DNA of 64,000 nt from Nitratireductor basaltis (GTDB lineage: Bacteria; Pseudomonadota; Alphaproteobacteria; Rhizobiales; Rhizobiaceae): contig NZ_JMQM01000001.1 of the NCBI RefSeq assembly GCF_000733725.1, positions 1,922,001 to 1,986,000 of the forward strand, in the 5' to 3' direction. Position 1 is the stretch's first letter. Each line of letters opens with the position of its first letter. The notes beneath the pieces are model-generated. The model ran no database searches. It was not told the origin of the DNA and worked only from the letters and a program-made list of their open reading frames with translations. Shown here in pieces: positions 8,059 through 17,236 of this stretch. The translations under genes and the position numbers were made by a program.

Positions 8059-8838
8059 TTGACTGATTGGAACCAGACATCTCGGGAGACGAAACGCGTG
8101 CTGGCACCCCACGAGCCGCCGCCTCTTGAGGTCGTCAATGCTCAGGGCAAATCCGAATTCTTCCTCATCTGCGAGCATGCTGGAAACAGGATCCCCGAAG
8201 CGCTTGGCGACATGGGTCTGTCGGAAGAAGACCGCCAACGCCACATCGCCTGGGATATCGGCGCGCGCGCCGTAGCGCTCGAATTGTCAAAGATGCTGGA
8301 CGCGCCGCTCTACATGCAGCGCTATTCGCGTCTGGTTTGCGACTGCAACCGCCGTCCGGATGTGCCGAGTTTCGCGCCGGAAAAAAGCGAAGCGACGATC
8401 GTCCCGGCCAATCAGAATTTGAGCGCGGCCGATCGCGAGGCGCGCGCCAATGAAATCTTCTGGCCCTTCCACAATGCCGTGACCGAAGCACTTGATGCCC
8501 GCAACGCAGCAGGTCGAACCACCAAACTGGTTACTGTTCACTCTTTCACGCCTGTCTTCCACGGCGAGAAGCGCCCCTGGGAAATCGGTGTGCTCTTCAA
8601 TCGTGACCGCGACTTCGCTCCGCGCATCTATGAATGGCTCACCACCAACACCGACCGCGTTATCGGCTCGAATGAGCCCTACGCGGTTGGAGATGATTCC
8701 GACTATGCGATCCCGGTCCACGGCGAAAAGCGCGGAATCCCCTGCGTGGAGTTCGAAATCCGCAACGACCTGATCGCCGATCCTGCCAACGCTCCACGAT
8801 GGGCTGGGTATCTGAGGGATGCAGTGACGGGGGTTTGA
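8059..8838 (+). CDS. N-formylglutamate amidohydrolase-family protein
   Basis: A 259-residue FGase (HutG/Pfam FGase) homologue that hydrolyses N-formyl- or related N-acyl-glutamate. Recognised by LICEHAGNRIPEALG near the N-terminus, HIAWDIGARAVA, LVCDCNRRPDVP, VTVHSFTPVFHG and PCVEFEIRNDLI, which carry the acidic and His metal ligands of this zinc hydrolase fold. A TTG start at 8059 is chosen because GGGAGGG lies six bases upstream; the frame stays open to 7951, but that would include the operator. Divergent from livG. It probably processes a glutamyl product of the cluster, in line with the glutamine-synthetase-like ligase. Confidence 0.85.
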   Translation: MTDWNQTSRETKRVLAPHEPPPLEVVNAQGKSEFFLICEHAGNRIPEALGDMGLSEEDRQRHIAWDIGARAVALELSKMLDAPLYMQRYSRLVCDCNRRPDVPSFAPEKSEATIVPANQNLSAADREARANEIFWPFHNAVTEALDARNAAGRTTKLVTVHSFTPVFHGEKRPWEIGVLFNRDRDFAPRIYEWLTTNTDRVIGSNEPYAVGDDSDYAIPVHGEKRGIPCVEFEIRNDLIADPANAPRWAGYLRDAVTGV

Positions 8839-8844
8839 AAGCCG

Positions 8845-8963
8845 CTTCTCCCGCAGGTTTTCGGAGGCCGCATACTGTGAGGAGCTGCTGAGTAGTTGCT
8901 CCCGTCGATACCAGTGCTAAATACTTACAGAAAGATCACGGCGCAGGAGTGATGCGGGAGAAG
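8845..8963. repeat. Widely spaced 11-bp inverted repeat
   Basis: CTTCTCCCGCA (8845-8855) and its exact complement (8953-8963) bracket most of the 187-bp gap between the formylglutamase and the first glycosyltransferase. The spacing is about 97 bp. It lies at a change in base composition, but no target duplication or transposase accompanies it. Otherwise this gap holds nothing recognisable. Confidence 0.3.
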
Positions 8964-9025
8964 ATGCAATTAGCGCAGCGACCAGCACAGCAGCTAGCTC
9001 CGCGCATGCGTAGAGCCGCGAACAG

Positions 9026-10102
9026 ATGAGAGTATTGCTGCTTTGCAGGGGTGGTGAAATTGCTGGCTCACAACGGCAGGTGCTTTACCTTCTCAAGGCT
9101 GCCTCCAAACTTGACATCAAGTACCTCGTTGTCGTCGACGAACCAGGTGAGATGCTGCGAGAGGTTCGCAAGACTGATACCCCAGTGATCCTTTGCAACC
9201 AGCCCCCTTGGCGTAAAGGCAGGAACATCCTTTCACGATACGTAAAGCTCAAGCAGATCCAGAAGATCGCAGGAGACTTTGCTCCGTCGATAGTTCACGC
9301 GAATGATGTCTGGCGAAACGAATATGCGATGCGTTCGGCTCGAAAACAGGGTGTACCTTGGGTGGCACATCTTCGCGGGCCACTTCAGCTTCGGGACTAC
9401 GAAAAGCATAAGGTTCAGTATGCAGATGCTGTGATCTCGATCGCCGAGAGGTACAGCATCGACGCAATGAATGCGGGCATTTCTTCCGAAAAGATATTCA
9501 CAGTCGGCGATGCGGTAGACACAGAAACGTTCATATCTGGTCCTGCCCCCGCTCCTCACAAGCGACCGAAGTTTATGCTTGTAGGTCGAATTGAGCCGGA
9601 GAAGCGCGTCCTAGATGCGGTGAAGGTATTTGCACAACTCCCTCCAGAAGTCGGTTCTCTGCATATTTTTGGTAGCCCAACGGATCGCTCCTACGCAGAC
9701 GAGGTCGAGGAATACATTCGAGCTAACCATCTGGGTAATCGCGTCGCTCTCGAGGGACGTATTTCTCCTGACGGCATGCCTGCCGCATTGGCGGAACACG
9801 ATGTTCTGCTCTCTCTCTCAGGTGGCTCTGTGATGTTCGAAGCAATGGCTAGCGAGACGGCGGTGATCTCCGTGCGAGACGATGGACTTCACTCACATCA
9901 TACAATCGATGGGATGACCGCGATCTGCATTACTTGCTCAACGCCAGGGGAGATCGCCCACGAGATCCTTGCACGACAGCCTGAATGGATGAGCAAGGAG
10001 CTCAGGCTCAAAGCACGGTCCTATGTGGAGGAACAGCTTTCAGTGGATGCTATCGCAACGAAAACTCTTGCAGTCTATAGGGCTGCTTTGCGACGGTCGT
10101 AG
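9026..10102 (+). CDS. Glycosyltransferase family 4-type protein
   Basis: A 358-residue GT-B fold transferase. The N-terminal acceptor domain begins MRVLLLCRGGEIAGSQRQVL, with the glycine-rich loop replaced by GEIAGSQRQ. The C-terminal donor domain starts near residue 185 with FMLVGRIEPEKRVLDAVKVF, the usual GT4 R-x-E-x-x-K segment, and ends with GGSVMFEAMASETAVISV, the degenerate nucleotide-sugar loop. Such enzymes build lipopolysaccharide core or exopolysaccharide. By eye it has lower G+C and different codon use than flanking genes. No strong Shine-Dalgarno is seen. It ends inside the convergent second glycosyltransferase (28-bp overlap). Sugar and acceptor unknown. Confidence 0.83.
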   Translation: MRVLLLCRGGEIAGSQRQVLYLLKAASKLDIKYLVVVDEPGEMLREVRKTDTPVILCNQPPWRKGRNILSRYVKLKQIQKIAGDFAPSIVHANDVWRNEYAMRSARKQGVPWVAHLRGPLQLRDYEKHKVQYADAVISIAERYSIDAMNAGISSEKIFTVGDAVDTETFISGPAPAPHKRPKFMLVGRIEPEKRVLDAVKVFAQLPPEVGSLHIFGSPTDRSYADEVEEYIRANHLGNRVALEGRISPDGMPAALAEHDVLLSLSGGSVMFEAMASETAVISVRDDGLHSHHTIDGMTAICITCSTPGEIAHEILARQPEWMSKELRLKARSYVEEQLSVDAIATKTLAVYRAALRRS

Positions 10103-11172
10103 ACAGATAGGCTTTCCACTACCTCGTTTAGCCAAGCGCCCTTTATTTCCGCGAGCTCACCACCTTTCTTCAAGCTGCATTGGCGCATGTGGAGTAGGTG
10201 CTTAGCCTCGCGACCCTTCTCAAGCGCCTCGACTATTTGATCGATAGTTGGCTGCTGCGGCAGAACGATTCCAGCGCCATCACGCAGGAACTTTGCATAA
10301 CCACAGTTTTCCGTGGCTATAACGGGCACGCCTGCGAGAAGAGCTTCGGCAATGACAGTCCCCGTGTTTTCTAGGCGCGCCGGATGCAACAGTAAGTCGG
10401 CGTGCTGTAATTGCGCGAGGACATCACCGTAGTCCACGATGTCAACTCTTGGATCGCAGTTCAGCGACTGAGCTAGCGACCGCATGCGCTTCGCATCCTT
10501 TGACTTCAATCCGATTACGGTGAGCTGAGCATCCGGGCACCTCGCGATAGCCCGGATCGACAAGTCCACTCCCTTGTTCTCGGCAGCAGTGGCTATGCTC
10601 AGAAGCCTGACCCGTTCGCCATTCTCCGGCTTGGATTCCTGCGCAATTCTCCGAAGTTCGTCTGCACGATCCGCGTGAATGACGGGCGACAGAATACGGA
10701 ACCTCTCTTCCCGCAGATGATAAACTCTGGAGTATTCCAGTGCCTGTTGCTCTCCGAGGAAGAAAGAAAACTGGCGGGGGGACTCGAAAAGTCTCTGTGC
10801 AAGCCTCGACAATGTTGCATAGCGCGGCAGCAAGCGTTTTTGCCAGGACCACTCCTGATGAAGGTCAGCTGCGTAGTAAAAATCTGCTGGGCCGATCCTC
10901 TCAAACGTCAACACAATATCGGCCTTCCCGCTACGCTTCATGCCCTCCGCAGTTTTGGCAAGCGCGGCAAGCGCTGCATGGTTTGTGTGAGGCACTCTCT
11001 CGAGACAGATGATTGGGAGTTTTGCTGCAAGCTCCGGTGCCGCCGCACGGGTCAATATCTGGAATGGATGCCCCTCCTCCCCGAGCTTTCGAGCCACTGC
11101 CAGCGCGTCTCGCTCCTTGCCTCCAAGCTTTAGCAATTGCCCAACGACAATCAGTATCTGCAGCTTCGCCAC
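10075..11172 (-). CDS. WaaG-like glycosyltransferase family 4 protein
   Basis: A 365-residue GT-B glycosyltransferase resembling LPS core glucosyltransferase WaaG/RfaG. Diagnostic features: start MAKLQILIVVGQLLKLGGKERDA with the GG-K-E/D-R acceptor loop; LTFERIGPADFYYAADL; RLLSIATAAENKGVDLSIRAI beginning the donor domain; and a complete E-x7-E nucleotide-sugar motif in ENTGTVIAEALLAGVPVIA. It is convergent with the other glycosyltransferase and is the only other gene in this module; no flippase or polymerase genes are nearby. Probably cytoplasmic, membrane-associated LPS-core assembly, possibly acquired. Confidence 0.85.
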   Translation of the reverse strand: MAKLQILIVVGQLLKLGGKERDALAVARKLGEEGHPFQILTRAAAPELAAKLPIICLERVPHTNHAALAALAKTAEGMKRSGKADIVLTFERIGPADFYYAADLHQEWSWQKRLLPRYATLSRLAQRLFESPRQFSFFLGEQQALEYSRVYHLREERFRILSPVIHADRADELRRIAQESKPENGERVRLLSIATAAENKGVDLSIRAIARCPDAQLTVIGLKSKDAKRMRSLAQSLNCDPRVDIVDYGDVLAQLQHADLLLHPARLENTGTVIAEALLAGVPVIATENCGYAKFLRDGAGIVLPQQPTIDQIVEALEKGREAKHLLHMRQCSLKKGGELAEIKGAWLNEVVESLSVYDRRKAAL

Positions 11173-11645
11173 GCGGTGCCCTCCCGAATTTCCCTATCGG
11201 ATGGATATAGCTGCAATCGCCCCTAGTCGAGAAGCTCCGGTACCGACTCACGGCGGAAAGGCAACAAGCAGATGACAGCCGCACGTTCGACGAGTCACAG
11301 CGCTTTCGCTGCAGACGCGAGCATAGGAGCCTGCGTTCCATTCTCTTACGGCTTCAGAGTCTTGTCCGGGCCCCTTGACTGCAGCACAAATGTGATCCAC
11401 AAAACTGCTACACAGAGTGCCGTTCGGCGCTGCCAACCCCTTGGTCTTCCAAGCGGGCGGTGGATCACGTGCGTACACTGGCTTAGAATCCAGGTGTTCC
11501 AGCCGTCATCCTCCATCTCGGTCACGCGGATTGTTTGATTGCCCGGACCGTCCGGAAGTTGAGCACGGTCGCGTGCGCAAATCCCCAGAGACAAAGCGGG
11601 CAGTCATTATCCGACCCGGCCATCGCGGCAGAGGCCATCAGGCGA
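11173..11645. other. 473-bp stretch without a recognisable gene
   Basis: Short open frames exist on both strands, none with a convincing start, Shine-Dalgarno or family motif. The minus-strand frame ending at 11346 has a hydrophobic stretch (RTALCVAVLWITFVLQ) but nothing else in its favour. The region separates the glycosyltransferase pair from cysG and could hold decayed sequence. Confidence 0.5.
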
Positions 11646-13091
11646 TCATTGACCTGCGGCGGAAACTGCCCTTGGTGTTTGGTCAAACTGTCTTGCGGCG
11701 ACCGCCGCGAATACCGGGCCGATGCCGATGAGTACAGGCTCATCGTAGCCAGTGATGGCAATACCTTCGGGAAGGGAGCGAAGCGGCCCGGACCATAGTT
11801 CGAAGCCCTCGCGTGACACGGCCTTCGAGATGACCACGGGCGTGCCCGGGTCCATGCCAGCGGCAGCAAGCCTGACCGAGATTTCTGTGGCAGTGCGTCC
11901 AGCCATATAGAATATCGTGGTGGTTCGGGGATCAGCAATCCCGGCCCAGTCCATCTCTGCCGGCATTTCGCCATGACGGCTGTGACCGGTCGCGAATCGC
12001 ACTGACTGCGCGTGATCCCTGTGTGTCAGGGACACACCGAGTTCGGCAGCCATCGCGAGTGCGGAGGTTATCCCCGGAACCACGCAGACCGGTATGCCTT
12101 CCGCCTCCAGCCGGGCGATTTCCTCGCCCGCACGGCCGAAAATCATCGGATCACCGCCCTTCAGCCGCACCACGTGCTTGCCGGCCCTGGCAAGCTTCAC
12201 CATCATATCGTTGATGTCTTCCTGTCGGCAGCTGTCGCGGCCTCCGCGTTTCCCCACCAACATGCGCCGTGCCTCACGGCGGGCGAGTTCCAGAACGTCG
12301 CCCGAGACGAGATCGTCGAACAGGATGACGTCGGCGGCCTGAAGCGCGCGGACCGCCTTCAGTGTCAGCAGTTCCGCGTCACCCGGGCCCGCGCCGACCA
12401 GTGTTACCCTGCCGGTGCCCAAGGCCCTTTTCCGCTTCAGCGCCGCTGTGCCGGCGAACAGTTCCCTGACGGTTGTGGCGGTCGGCTGAGCGGCGAAGGC
12501 GTGATCGACGAAGGCTTCCCAGAAGACCCGGCGCTCACCGCCTGGAGCGAAGCGTTCATTGACCGCTGCGCGGATTGTCTGCGCGAGCTTTGCCCATGCT
12601 GCGACCGAGGGCGGAACCATGGTTTCTATACGGCGGCGGATCGCCTGTCCGAGGATCGGTGCTGCGCCATCGGTAGAAATCGCGATCACCGAGGGAGAAC
12701 GATTGACGATCGAGCCGAACTGGAACTCACAGAAGGCAGGCTTGTCGATCACGTTGACGGCGACGCCGGCAGCGCGAGCGGTGCAGTGGAAGGCCCTTGC
12801 CTCGCCATCGGTGGCAGCATCGCAGATGGCGACCTGCATGCCTTTGAAGCTGTCACAGGCCCAGGGTTGCCGGTGCCAGACATAGGCGCCGGCGCCGTCC
12901 GCAATCAGGTCGCTGAAGCCCGGGTCGAGTTCTTCGGCAAAAACATGCACCTCGGCACCTGCGGCGGCGAGCAGTTCAGCCTTCCAGGCGGCGGCTTCCG
13001 TTCCGCCCGCAATCAGCGCCTTGCGGCCATGAAGCTTGTAGAAAACCGGCAAGGTCGCGAGCGGCCCCACGCGCTCGCGTTTCTCGTTCAC
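11646..13091 (-). CDS. cysG: Siroheme synthase CysG (methyltransferase/dehydrogenase/ferrochelatase)
   Basis: A 481-residue fusion. Residues about 1-200 are the precorrin-2 dehydrogenase/sirohydrochlorin ferrochelatase half (LATLPVFYKLHGRKALIAGG, SPSVIAISTDGAAPILGQ-type dimer stretch). The rest is uroporphyrinogen-III C-methyltransferase (GRVTLVGAGPGDAELLTLKA, then VVRLKGGDPMIFGRAGEE). It makes siroheme, the cofactor of the NirB nitrite reductase encoded upstream. The GTG at 13089-13091 lies 10 bp after the nasA stop; the frame stays open to an ATG at 13130, overlapping nasA, so the start is uncertain. Last gene of the nitrate operon. Confidence 0.92.
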   Translation of the reverse strand: MNEKRERVGPLATLPVFYKLHGRKALIAGGTEAAAWKAELLAAAGAEVHVFAEELDPGFSDLIADGAGAYVWHRQPWACDSFKGMQVAICDAATDGEARAFHCTARAAGVAVNVIDKPAFCEFQFGSIVNRSPSVIAISTDGAAPILGQAIRRRIETMVPPSVAAWAKLAQTIRAAVNERFAPGGERRVFWEAFVDHAFAAQPTATTVRELFAGTAALKRKRALGTGRVTLVGAGPGDAELLTLKAVRALQAADVILFDDLVSGDVLELARREARRMLVGKRGGRDSCRQEDINDMMVKLARAGKHVVRLKGGDPMIFGRAGEEIARLEAEGIPVCVVPGITSALAMAAELGVSLTHRDHAQSVRFATGHSRHGEMPAEMDWAGIADPRTTTIFYMAGRTATEISVRLAAAGMDPGTPVVISKAVSREGFELWSGPLRSLPEGIAITGYDEPVLIGIGPVFAAVAARQFDQTPRAVSAAGQ

Positions 13092-13101
13092 GCGCCGTGC
13101 A

Positions 13102-15777
13102 TCATTCGGCTGCAATGATCTGATGCTCATCGAGGAGACCCTTGATTTCCGATTTGCAGGAGCCGCAATTGGTACCGGCGGTGGTGGCTTTCGAGATTGC
13201 GTCGACGCTCATGCAGCCGCCGCGGATCGCCCCGAGGATTTCATTGGCACCAACATTCATGCAGGCGCAGACAATCGCGCCCTTGTCAGGCATGTCATTT
13301 GCCGGCCGTCCGGCGATCACGCGCCAGCGCGATGACAGGTTCTCGAAATCCTGCCCCAACTGGTCAGCGGCCCAACTGCGCGAGACCTCCACCGGACGCT
13401 CCGAGAGGTAGACCGCTCCGGCCAGATGCACGCCGTCGAAGGCGGCATGGCGGGTCAGTCCACTCTGCGGATCAGTAAACGACAGAAGTGCGGTACCGCT
13501 ATCCAGCCCCAGAAGGTCGCAGGCGAGCACATGGCTGTCAGCCGGTGCGCCGACATGCGCGAACTCCGCACGCCAACCCTTCTGCGCTCGCGCCACCGCC
13601 CAGTAATCGAAGGTCTCGAGGGCAGGTTTCATCCGGCTGATGACGAACCCGTAAATGCTCGTCTCGAACTTTGTAAGCGTCACGGCTGTCTTCTTGAGCG
13701 CCGGCTGACCAGATACAGGATCCACCACCGGCGCGACCAGCCGATCGACGCGGGCGGAAGAGGCCCACTGGTCGGTCCAGTGCATCGGCACGAATATATT
13801 GCCCGGCTGCTGCCGCGGGGTGATCAGCGCACGCACGACAATCTCGCCGCGGTCATTGGCGACACGCACAAGACTGGCATCATCAATGCCAAGCTGCCTG
13901 GCGTCGCGGGGATTGATTTCGGCAAAGGCTTCAGCGATATGCGCGGAAAGCCTGGCGCTTTTGCCGGTTCGCGTCATCGTGTGCCAGTGATCGCGGACGC
14001 GACCGGTGTTGAGCGTAAAGCTCGCACCCGCCGCGGCAGTGTCCTTTATTGGCGGCGAAACAGACACGAAACAGGCGCGACGGTCGGCGGTGTAGTAGCC
14101 GCCCTCGGCAAAGAAGCGTGCCCTGCTGCGCGCATCGCCCTCCCCGACCGGCAACGGCCACTGGAATGGCGACAGCGCATCATAGCTTTCCCGGTTAATT
14201 TCAGCACAAGCACCAATGTCCAGGTCGCGGCTGCCATCGTTCTCGAATGCGGTCTGGGCGGCGTATTCCCGGAAAATCGCTGCCGCGTCGGTATAGTTGA
14301 AGGCCGCTTCATAGCCCATGCGCCGACCGACCTCTGCCATCTGCCACCAGTCGGCCCGCGCTTCGCCCGGAGCCGGAAGGAAGGGACGCTGGCGCGAGAT
14401 GCGGCGCTCGGAATTTGTCACCGTGCCGTCCTTCTCGCCCCAACCCAGCGAGGGCAGCTTCACATGCGCATGCCGGATCGTGTCGGTCTCGGCCACAATG
14501 TCGGAAACGACAACAAAGGGGCAGGCCTCAAGCGCGGCCTCGACCGCGTCGGCGTCCGGGAGCGAGTCCACCGGGTTGGTGGCCATGATCCAGAGTGCCT
14601 TGATGCGACCTTCGCTCACAGCCTTGAACAGATCGACAGCCTTCAGTCCCGGCCGATCGGCGATCACCGGCGATTTCCAGAAGCGTTGGACCAGCGCGCG
14701 GTGCTCCGGATTTTCTATGTCCATGTGGGCTGCGAGCATGTTGGCCAGCCCGCCGACTTCACGACCGCCCATTGCGTTGGGCTGGCCGGTCACCGAAAAC
14801 GGACCCGTTCCCGGTCGGCCAATGCGGCCGGTCGCAATATGGCAATTGATGATCGCGTTGACCTTGTCGGTGCCGGAGGCGGACTGGTTGACGCCCTGAC
14901 TGTAGACCGTGACGACCTTTTCCGCCGCTCCCCACATTCGGTAGAACGTGTCCAGTTCTGTCGCCGTCAGCCCGGTCTGCGCCGTCAGTTCGGAAAGCCC
15001 GACCGCGCGGGCCGCGGCAAGGGCGGTCTCAAAACCGCTGGTATGTGCCTCGACATAGGCCGCATCAACGAGACCTTGATCGTGGATATGGGCGAGGAGG
15101 CCGAGGAACAGGGCGACATCGCCATCCGGAGCGATCGGCAGATGCAGGTCGGCAATGTCGGCGGTCATGGTGCGGCGCGGGTCGATGAGCACCACCTTCA
15201 TGCCGGGTCGCGCTGCCTTGGCGGCGGCAATCCGCTGGTAGAGCACAGGATGGCACCAGGCGAGGTTCGATCCCGTCAGCACCACCAGATCGGCCAGTTC
15301 GAGGTCCTCGTAGGTCCCGGGAACCGTGTCACTGCCGAAGGCACGGCGGTGACCGGCAACCGAGGAAGCCATGCAAAGCCGTGAATTGGTGTCGATATTG
15401 GCCGAGCCGATGAAGCCTTTCATCAGCTTGTTGGCGACGTAATAGTCCTCCGTCAGGAGTTGACCGGAGACGTAGAATGCGACGCTGTCAGGCCCATGCT
15501 CGGCGATTGCGGAAGAGAAGCGCTTCGCGACCGTGTCGAGTGCCGCGTCCCAGGTGGCACGCTCACCCCGGATTTCCGGATAAAGCAGCCTTCCGTCCAG
15601 ATCGAGTGTCTCGGCGAGTGCCGACCCCTTCGAACAAAGTCGCCCGAAATTGGCGGGGTGCTCGGGATCGCCCCTGACCGCGACAACGCCTTGTCGGTTG
15701 CTGCTTGCAACTACACCGCAGCCGACCCCGCAATAGGGGCAGGTTGTGCGCACCTCCAGGCCCGGCTCGTCCCTCAT
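13102..15777 (-). CDS. nasA: Assimilatory nitrate reductase catalytic subunit NasA
   Basis: An 891-residue cytoplasmic Mo-bisMGD reductase converting nitrate to nitrite. The N-terminal [4Fe-4S] ligands are in TTCPYCGVGCGV and GRLCSKGSALAE. Molybdopterin oxidoreductase segments follow (TNSRLCMASSVAGHRRAFG, GQPNAMGGREVGGLANML), then the dinucleotide-binding domain (LNTGRVRDHWHTMTRTGK), and at the C-terminus a BFD-type [2Fe-2S] domain (IVCACMNVGANEI ... GTNCGSCKSEIKG). Start overlaps the nirD stop by 4 nt. No separate diaphorase subunit is encoded nearby, so the C-terminal cluster probably receives electrons from a reductase or ferredoxin encoded elsewhere. Confidence 0.95.
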   Translation of the reverse strand: MRDEPGLEVRTTCPYCGVGCGVVASSNRQGVVAVRGDPEHPANFGRLCSKGSALAETLDLDGRLLYPEIRGERATWDAALDTVAKRFSSAIAEHGPDSVAFYVSGQLLTEDYYVANKLMKGFIGSANIDTNSRLCMASSVAGHRRAFGSDTVPGTYEDLELADLVVLTGSNLAWCHPVLYQRIAAAKAARPGMKVVLIDPRRTMTADIADLHLPIAPDGDVALFLGLLAHIHDQGLVDAAYVEAHTSGFETALAAARAVGLSELTAQTGLTATELDTFYRMWGAAEKVVTVYSQGVNQSASGTDKVNAIINCHIATGRIGRPGTGPFSVTGQPNAMGGREVGGLANMLAAHMDIENPEHRALVQRFWKSPVIADRPGLKAVDLFKAVSEGRIKALWIMATNPVDSLPDADAVEAALEACPFVVVSDIVAETDTIRHAHVKLPSLGWGEKDGTVTNSERRISRQRPFLPAPGEARADWWQMAEVGRRMGYEAAFNYTDAAAIFREYAAQTAFENDGSRDLDIGACAEINRESYDALSPFQWPLPVGEGDARSRARFFAEGGYYTADRRACFVSVSPPIKDTAAAGASFTLNTGRVRDHWHTMTRTGKSARLSAHIAEAFAEINPRDARQLGIDDASLVRVANDRGEIVVRALITPRQQPGNIFVPMHWTDQWASSARVDRLVAPVVDPVSGQPALKKTAVTLTKFETSIYGFVISRMKPALETFDYWAVARAQKGWRAEFAHVGAPADSHVLACDLLGLDSGTALLSFTDPQSGLTRHAAFDGVHLAGAVYLSERPVEVSRSWAADQLGQDFENLSSRWRVIAGRPANDMPDKGAIVCACMNVGANEILGAIRGGCMSVDAISKATTAGTNCGSCKSEIKGLLDEHQIIAAE

Positions 15778-16106
15778 TTTTGCGTACCGAACGAGAGCAG
15801 GATGTCGTCGCCCTCGCGCTTGACGGGAAATGTTCTCGTCTGTCCTTCATCAGCGCCCTGGGCCAGCCCTGTTTCGAGACTGATCACCCAGTTGTGCAAG
15901 GGACAGGTCACGCAGCCGTCATGGATGATGCCCTGACTGAGCGGTCCGTTCCTGTGCGGGCACTTGTCCTCGAGCGCAAAGACGCGGTCATCGACGGTGC
16001 GGAACACGGCGATGCTCATTTTGGCGTTGCGGATGCATCGCGAGCCGCGCCGGGGAATGTCGTCCAGCTTGCCGATCCTGATCCAGGTCTGTGAGATCGC
16101 GTTCAT
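15774..16106 (-). CDS. nirD: Nitrite reductase small subunit NirD
   Basis: A 110-residue Rieske-like small subunit of NADH-dependent assimilatory nitrite reductase. Unlike many NirD proteins that have lost the cluster, both Rieske ligand pairs are present: C49-P-H51 (KCPHRNGPLSQG) and C68-P-L-H71 (CPLHNWVISLETG). It overlaps nirB and nasA by 4 nt each, so it is translationally coupled. Its large-subunit partner is interrupted by a stop codon (see nirB), so its function depends on whether NirB is made. Confidence 0.92.
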   Translation of the reverse strand: MNAISQTWIRIGKLDDIPRRGSRCIRNAKMSIAVFRTVDDRVFALEDKCPHRNGPLSQGIIHDGCVTCPLHNWVISLETGLAQGADEGQTRTFPVKREGDDILLSFGTQK

Positions 16107-17215
16107 TCCGCCGCCTCCAGGCCCAGTGTCGCCATCGGCTTGAATTCATGCTTGTCCTTGCCAGACACGCGCTCGGACCAAGGGTCGACCTGGGCAAATT
16201 TCTGCGAAAAGACGAAGCGGTCGTAATAGGCCTTGCGCTTGTCGGGCTGCTGCATGATCTGGCTGCGTATCTCATCAAGCCCCACGCGCTTTGCCCATTT
16301 GTAGATGCGTTCGAGATAGCGGCCCTGCTCGCGATACATCTGCGCCAGTGCCACGACATGCTCCATCACCTCCTCTTCGGTCCTCACGTGCCCGAGGATT
16401 TCGGTGCCCTTGATGTCGAGACCGGCAGCGCCGGCGAAATGGATCTCATAGCCACTGTCGACACAAATGATGCCGATGTCCTTGCAGGTGGCTTCGGCGC
16501 AGTTTCGCGGGCAGCCCGACACTGCCATCTTCAGTTTTGCCGGCGTCCATGAGCCCCACATGAACCGTTCCAGCTTGATACCAAGCCCGGTCGAATCCTG
16601 GGTGCCGAAACGACACCAGTCGGTGCCAACGCAGGTTTTCACGGTTCTCAGGCCCTTTGCGTAGGCCTGTCCGGAAACAAAGCCGGCCTTTCCAAGGTCA
16701 GCCCAAACAGCCGGCAGGTCCTCCTTGCGGATGCCGAGCAAGTCGATGCGCTGGCCGCCGGTGACCTTGACGGTCGGGATGGAAAACTTGTCGACCACAT
16801 CGGCGATGGCGCGCAGTTCCAGCGAAGAGGTAACACCGCCCCACATTCGCGGGACCACCGAATAGGTGCCGTCCTTCTGGATGTTGGCGTGCACGCGCTC
16901 ATTGATGAAGCGCGACTGGTAGTCATCGGCGTATTCGTCGGGCCAATCGCAAACGAGATAGTAATTGAGTGCAGGACGGCATTTGGCGCAGCCGCAGGAT
17001 GTCTTCCACTCGAGTTCCTGCATGATGGCGGGTATCGACTTCAGATGCTTGGCCTTGATCAGCCTGCGCACGTCGTCATGACCGAGGTCGGTGCAGCCGC
17101 ATATCGGCGTGACGGCCGCCGGATTGTAGGCTTCGCCAAGCGTGAGCACGAGCAATTGTTCGACCAGACCCGTACAGGTGCCGCAGGAGGCGGACGCCTT
17201 GGTGTGGGCGCGCAC
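16103..17215 (-). CDS. nirB: NirB C-terminal part (siroheme/[4Fe-4S] nitrite reductase domains)
   Basis: A 370-residue open frame from a possible GTG restart at 17213-17215, 22 bp past the TAG. It carries the second BFD cysteine pair (CGTCTGLVEQ), a second BFD-like segment (CGCAKCRPAL), the ferredoxin-like half-domain (GTYSVVPRMWGG) and the siroheme-[4Fe-4S] ligands C-x5-C (TCVGTDWCRFG) and C-x3-C (VSGCPRNCAEA). GGGG about ten bases before the GTG could permit re-initiation. As a separate chain it would lack the NADH/FAD domains. Six-electron reduction of nitrite to ammonium is the family reaction. Confidence 0.7.
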   Translation of the reverse strand: MRAHTKASASCGTCTGLVEQLLVLTLGEAYNPAAVTPICGCTDLGHDDVRRLIKAKHLKSIPAIMQELEWKTSCGCAKCRPALNYYLVCDWPDEYADDYQSRFINERVHANIQKDGTYSVVPRMWGGVTSSLELRAIADVVDKFSIPTVKVTGGQRIDLLGIRKEDLPAVWADLGKAGFVSGQAYAKGLRTVKTCVGTDWCRFGTQDSTGLGIKLERFMWGSWTPAKLKMAVSGCPRNCAEATCKDIGIICVDSGYEIHFAGAAGLDIKGTEILGHVRTEEEVMEHVVALAQMYREQGRYLERIYKWAKRVGLDEIRSQIMQQPDKRKAYYDRFVFSQKFAQVDPWSERVSGKDKHEFKPMATLGLEAAE

Positions 17216-17236
17216 GTCGTCCAGCCCCGTCAGGCC

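Noticed and set aside
11248-11594. Small hydrophobic minus-strand proteins between the glycosyltransferase and cysG
   Set aside because: No convincing start, Shine-Dalgarno or conservation clue; overlapping frames on both strands look equally good.
13426-15384. A 652-codon open frame on the plus strand, antisense to nasA
   Set aside because: It is the mirror of a well-identified high-G+C gene, has no family motif or Shine-Dalgarno, and its composition (rich in Arg, His, Gly) is that of an antisense frame.
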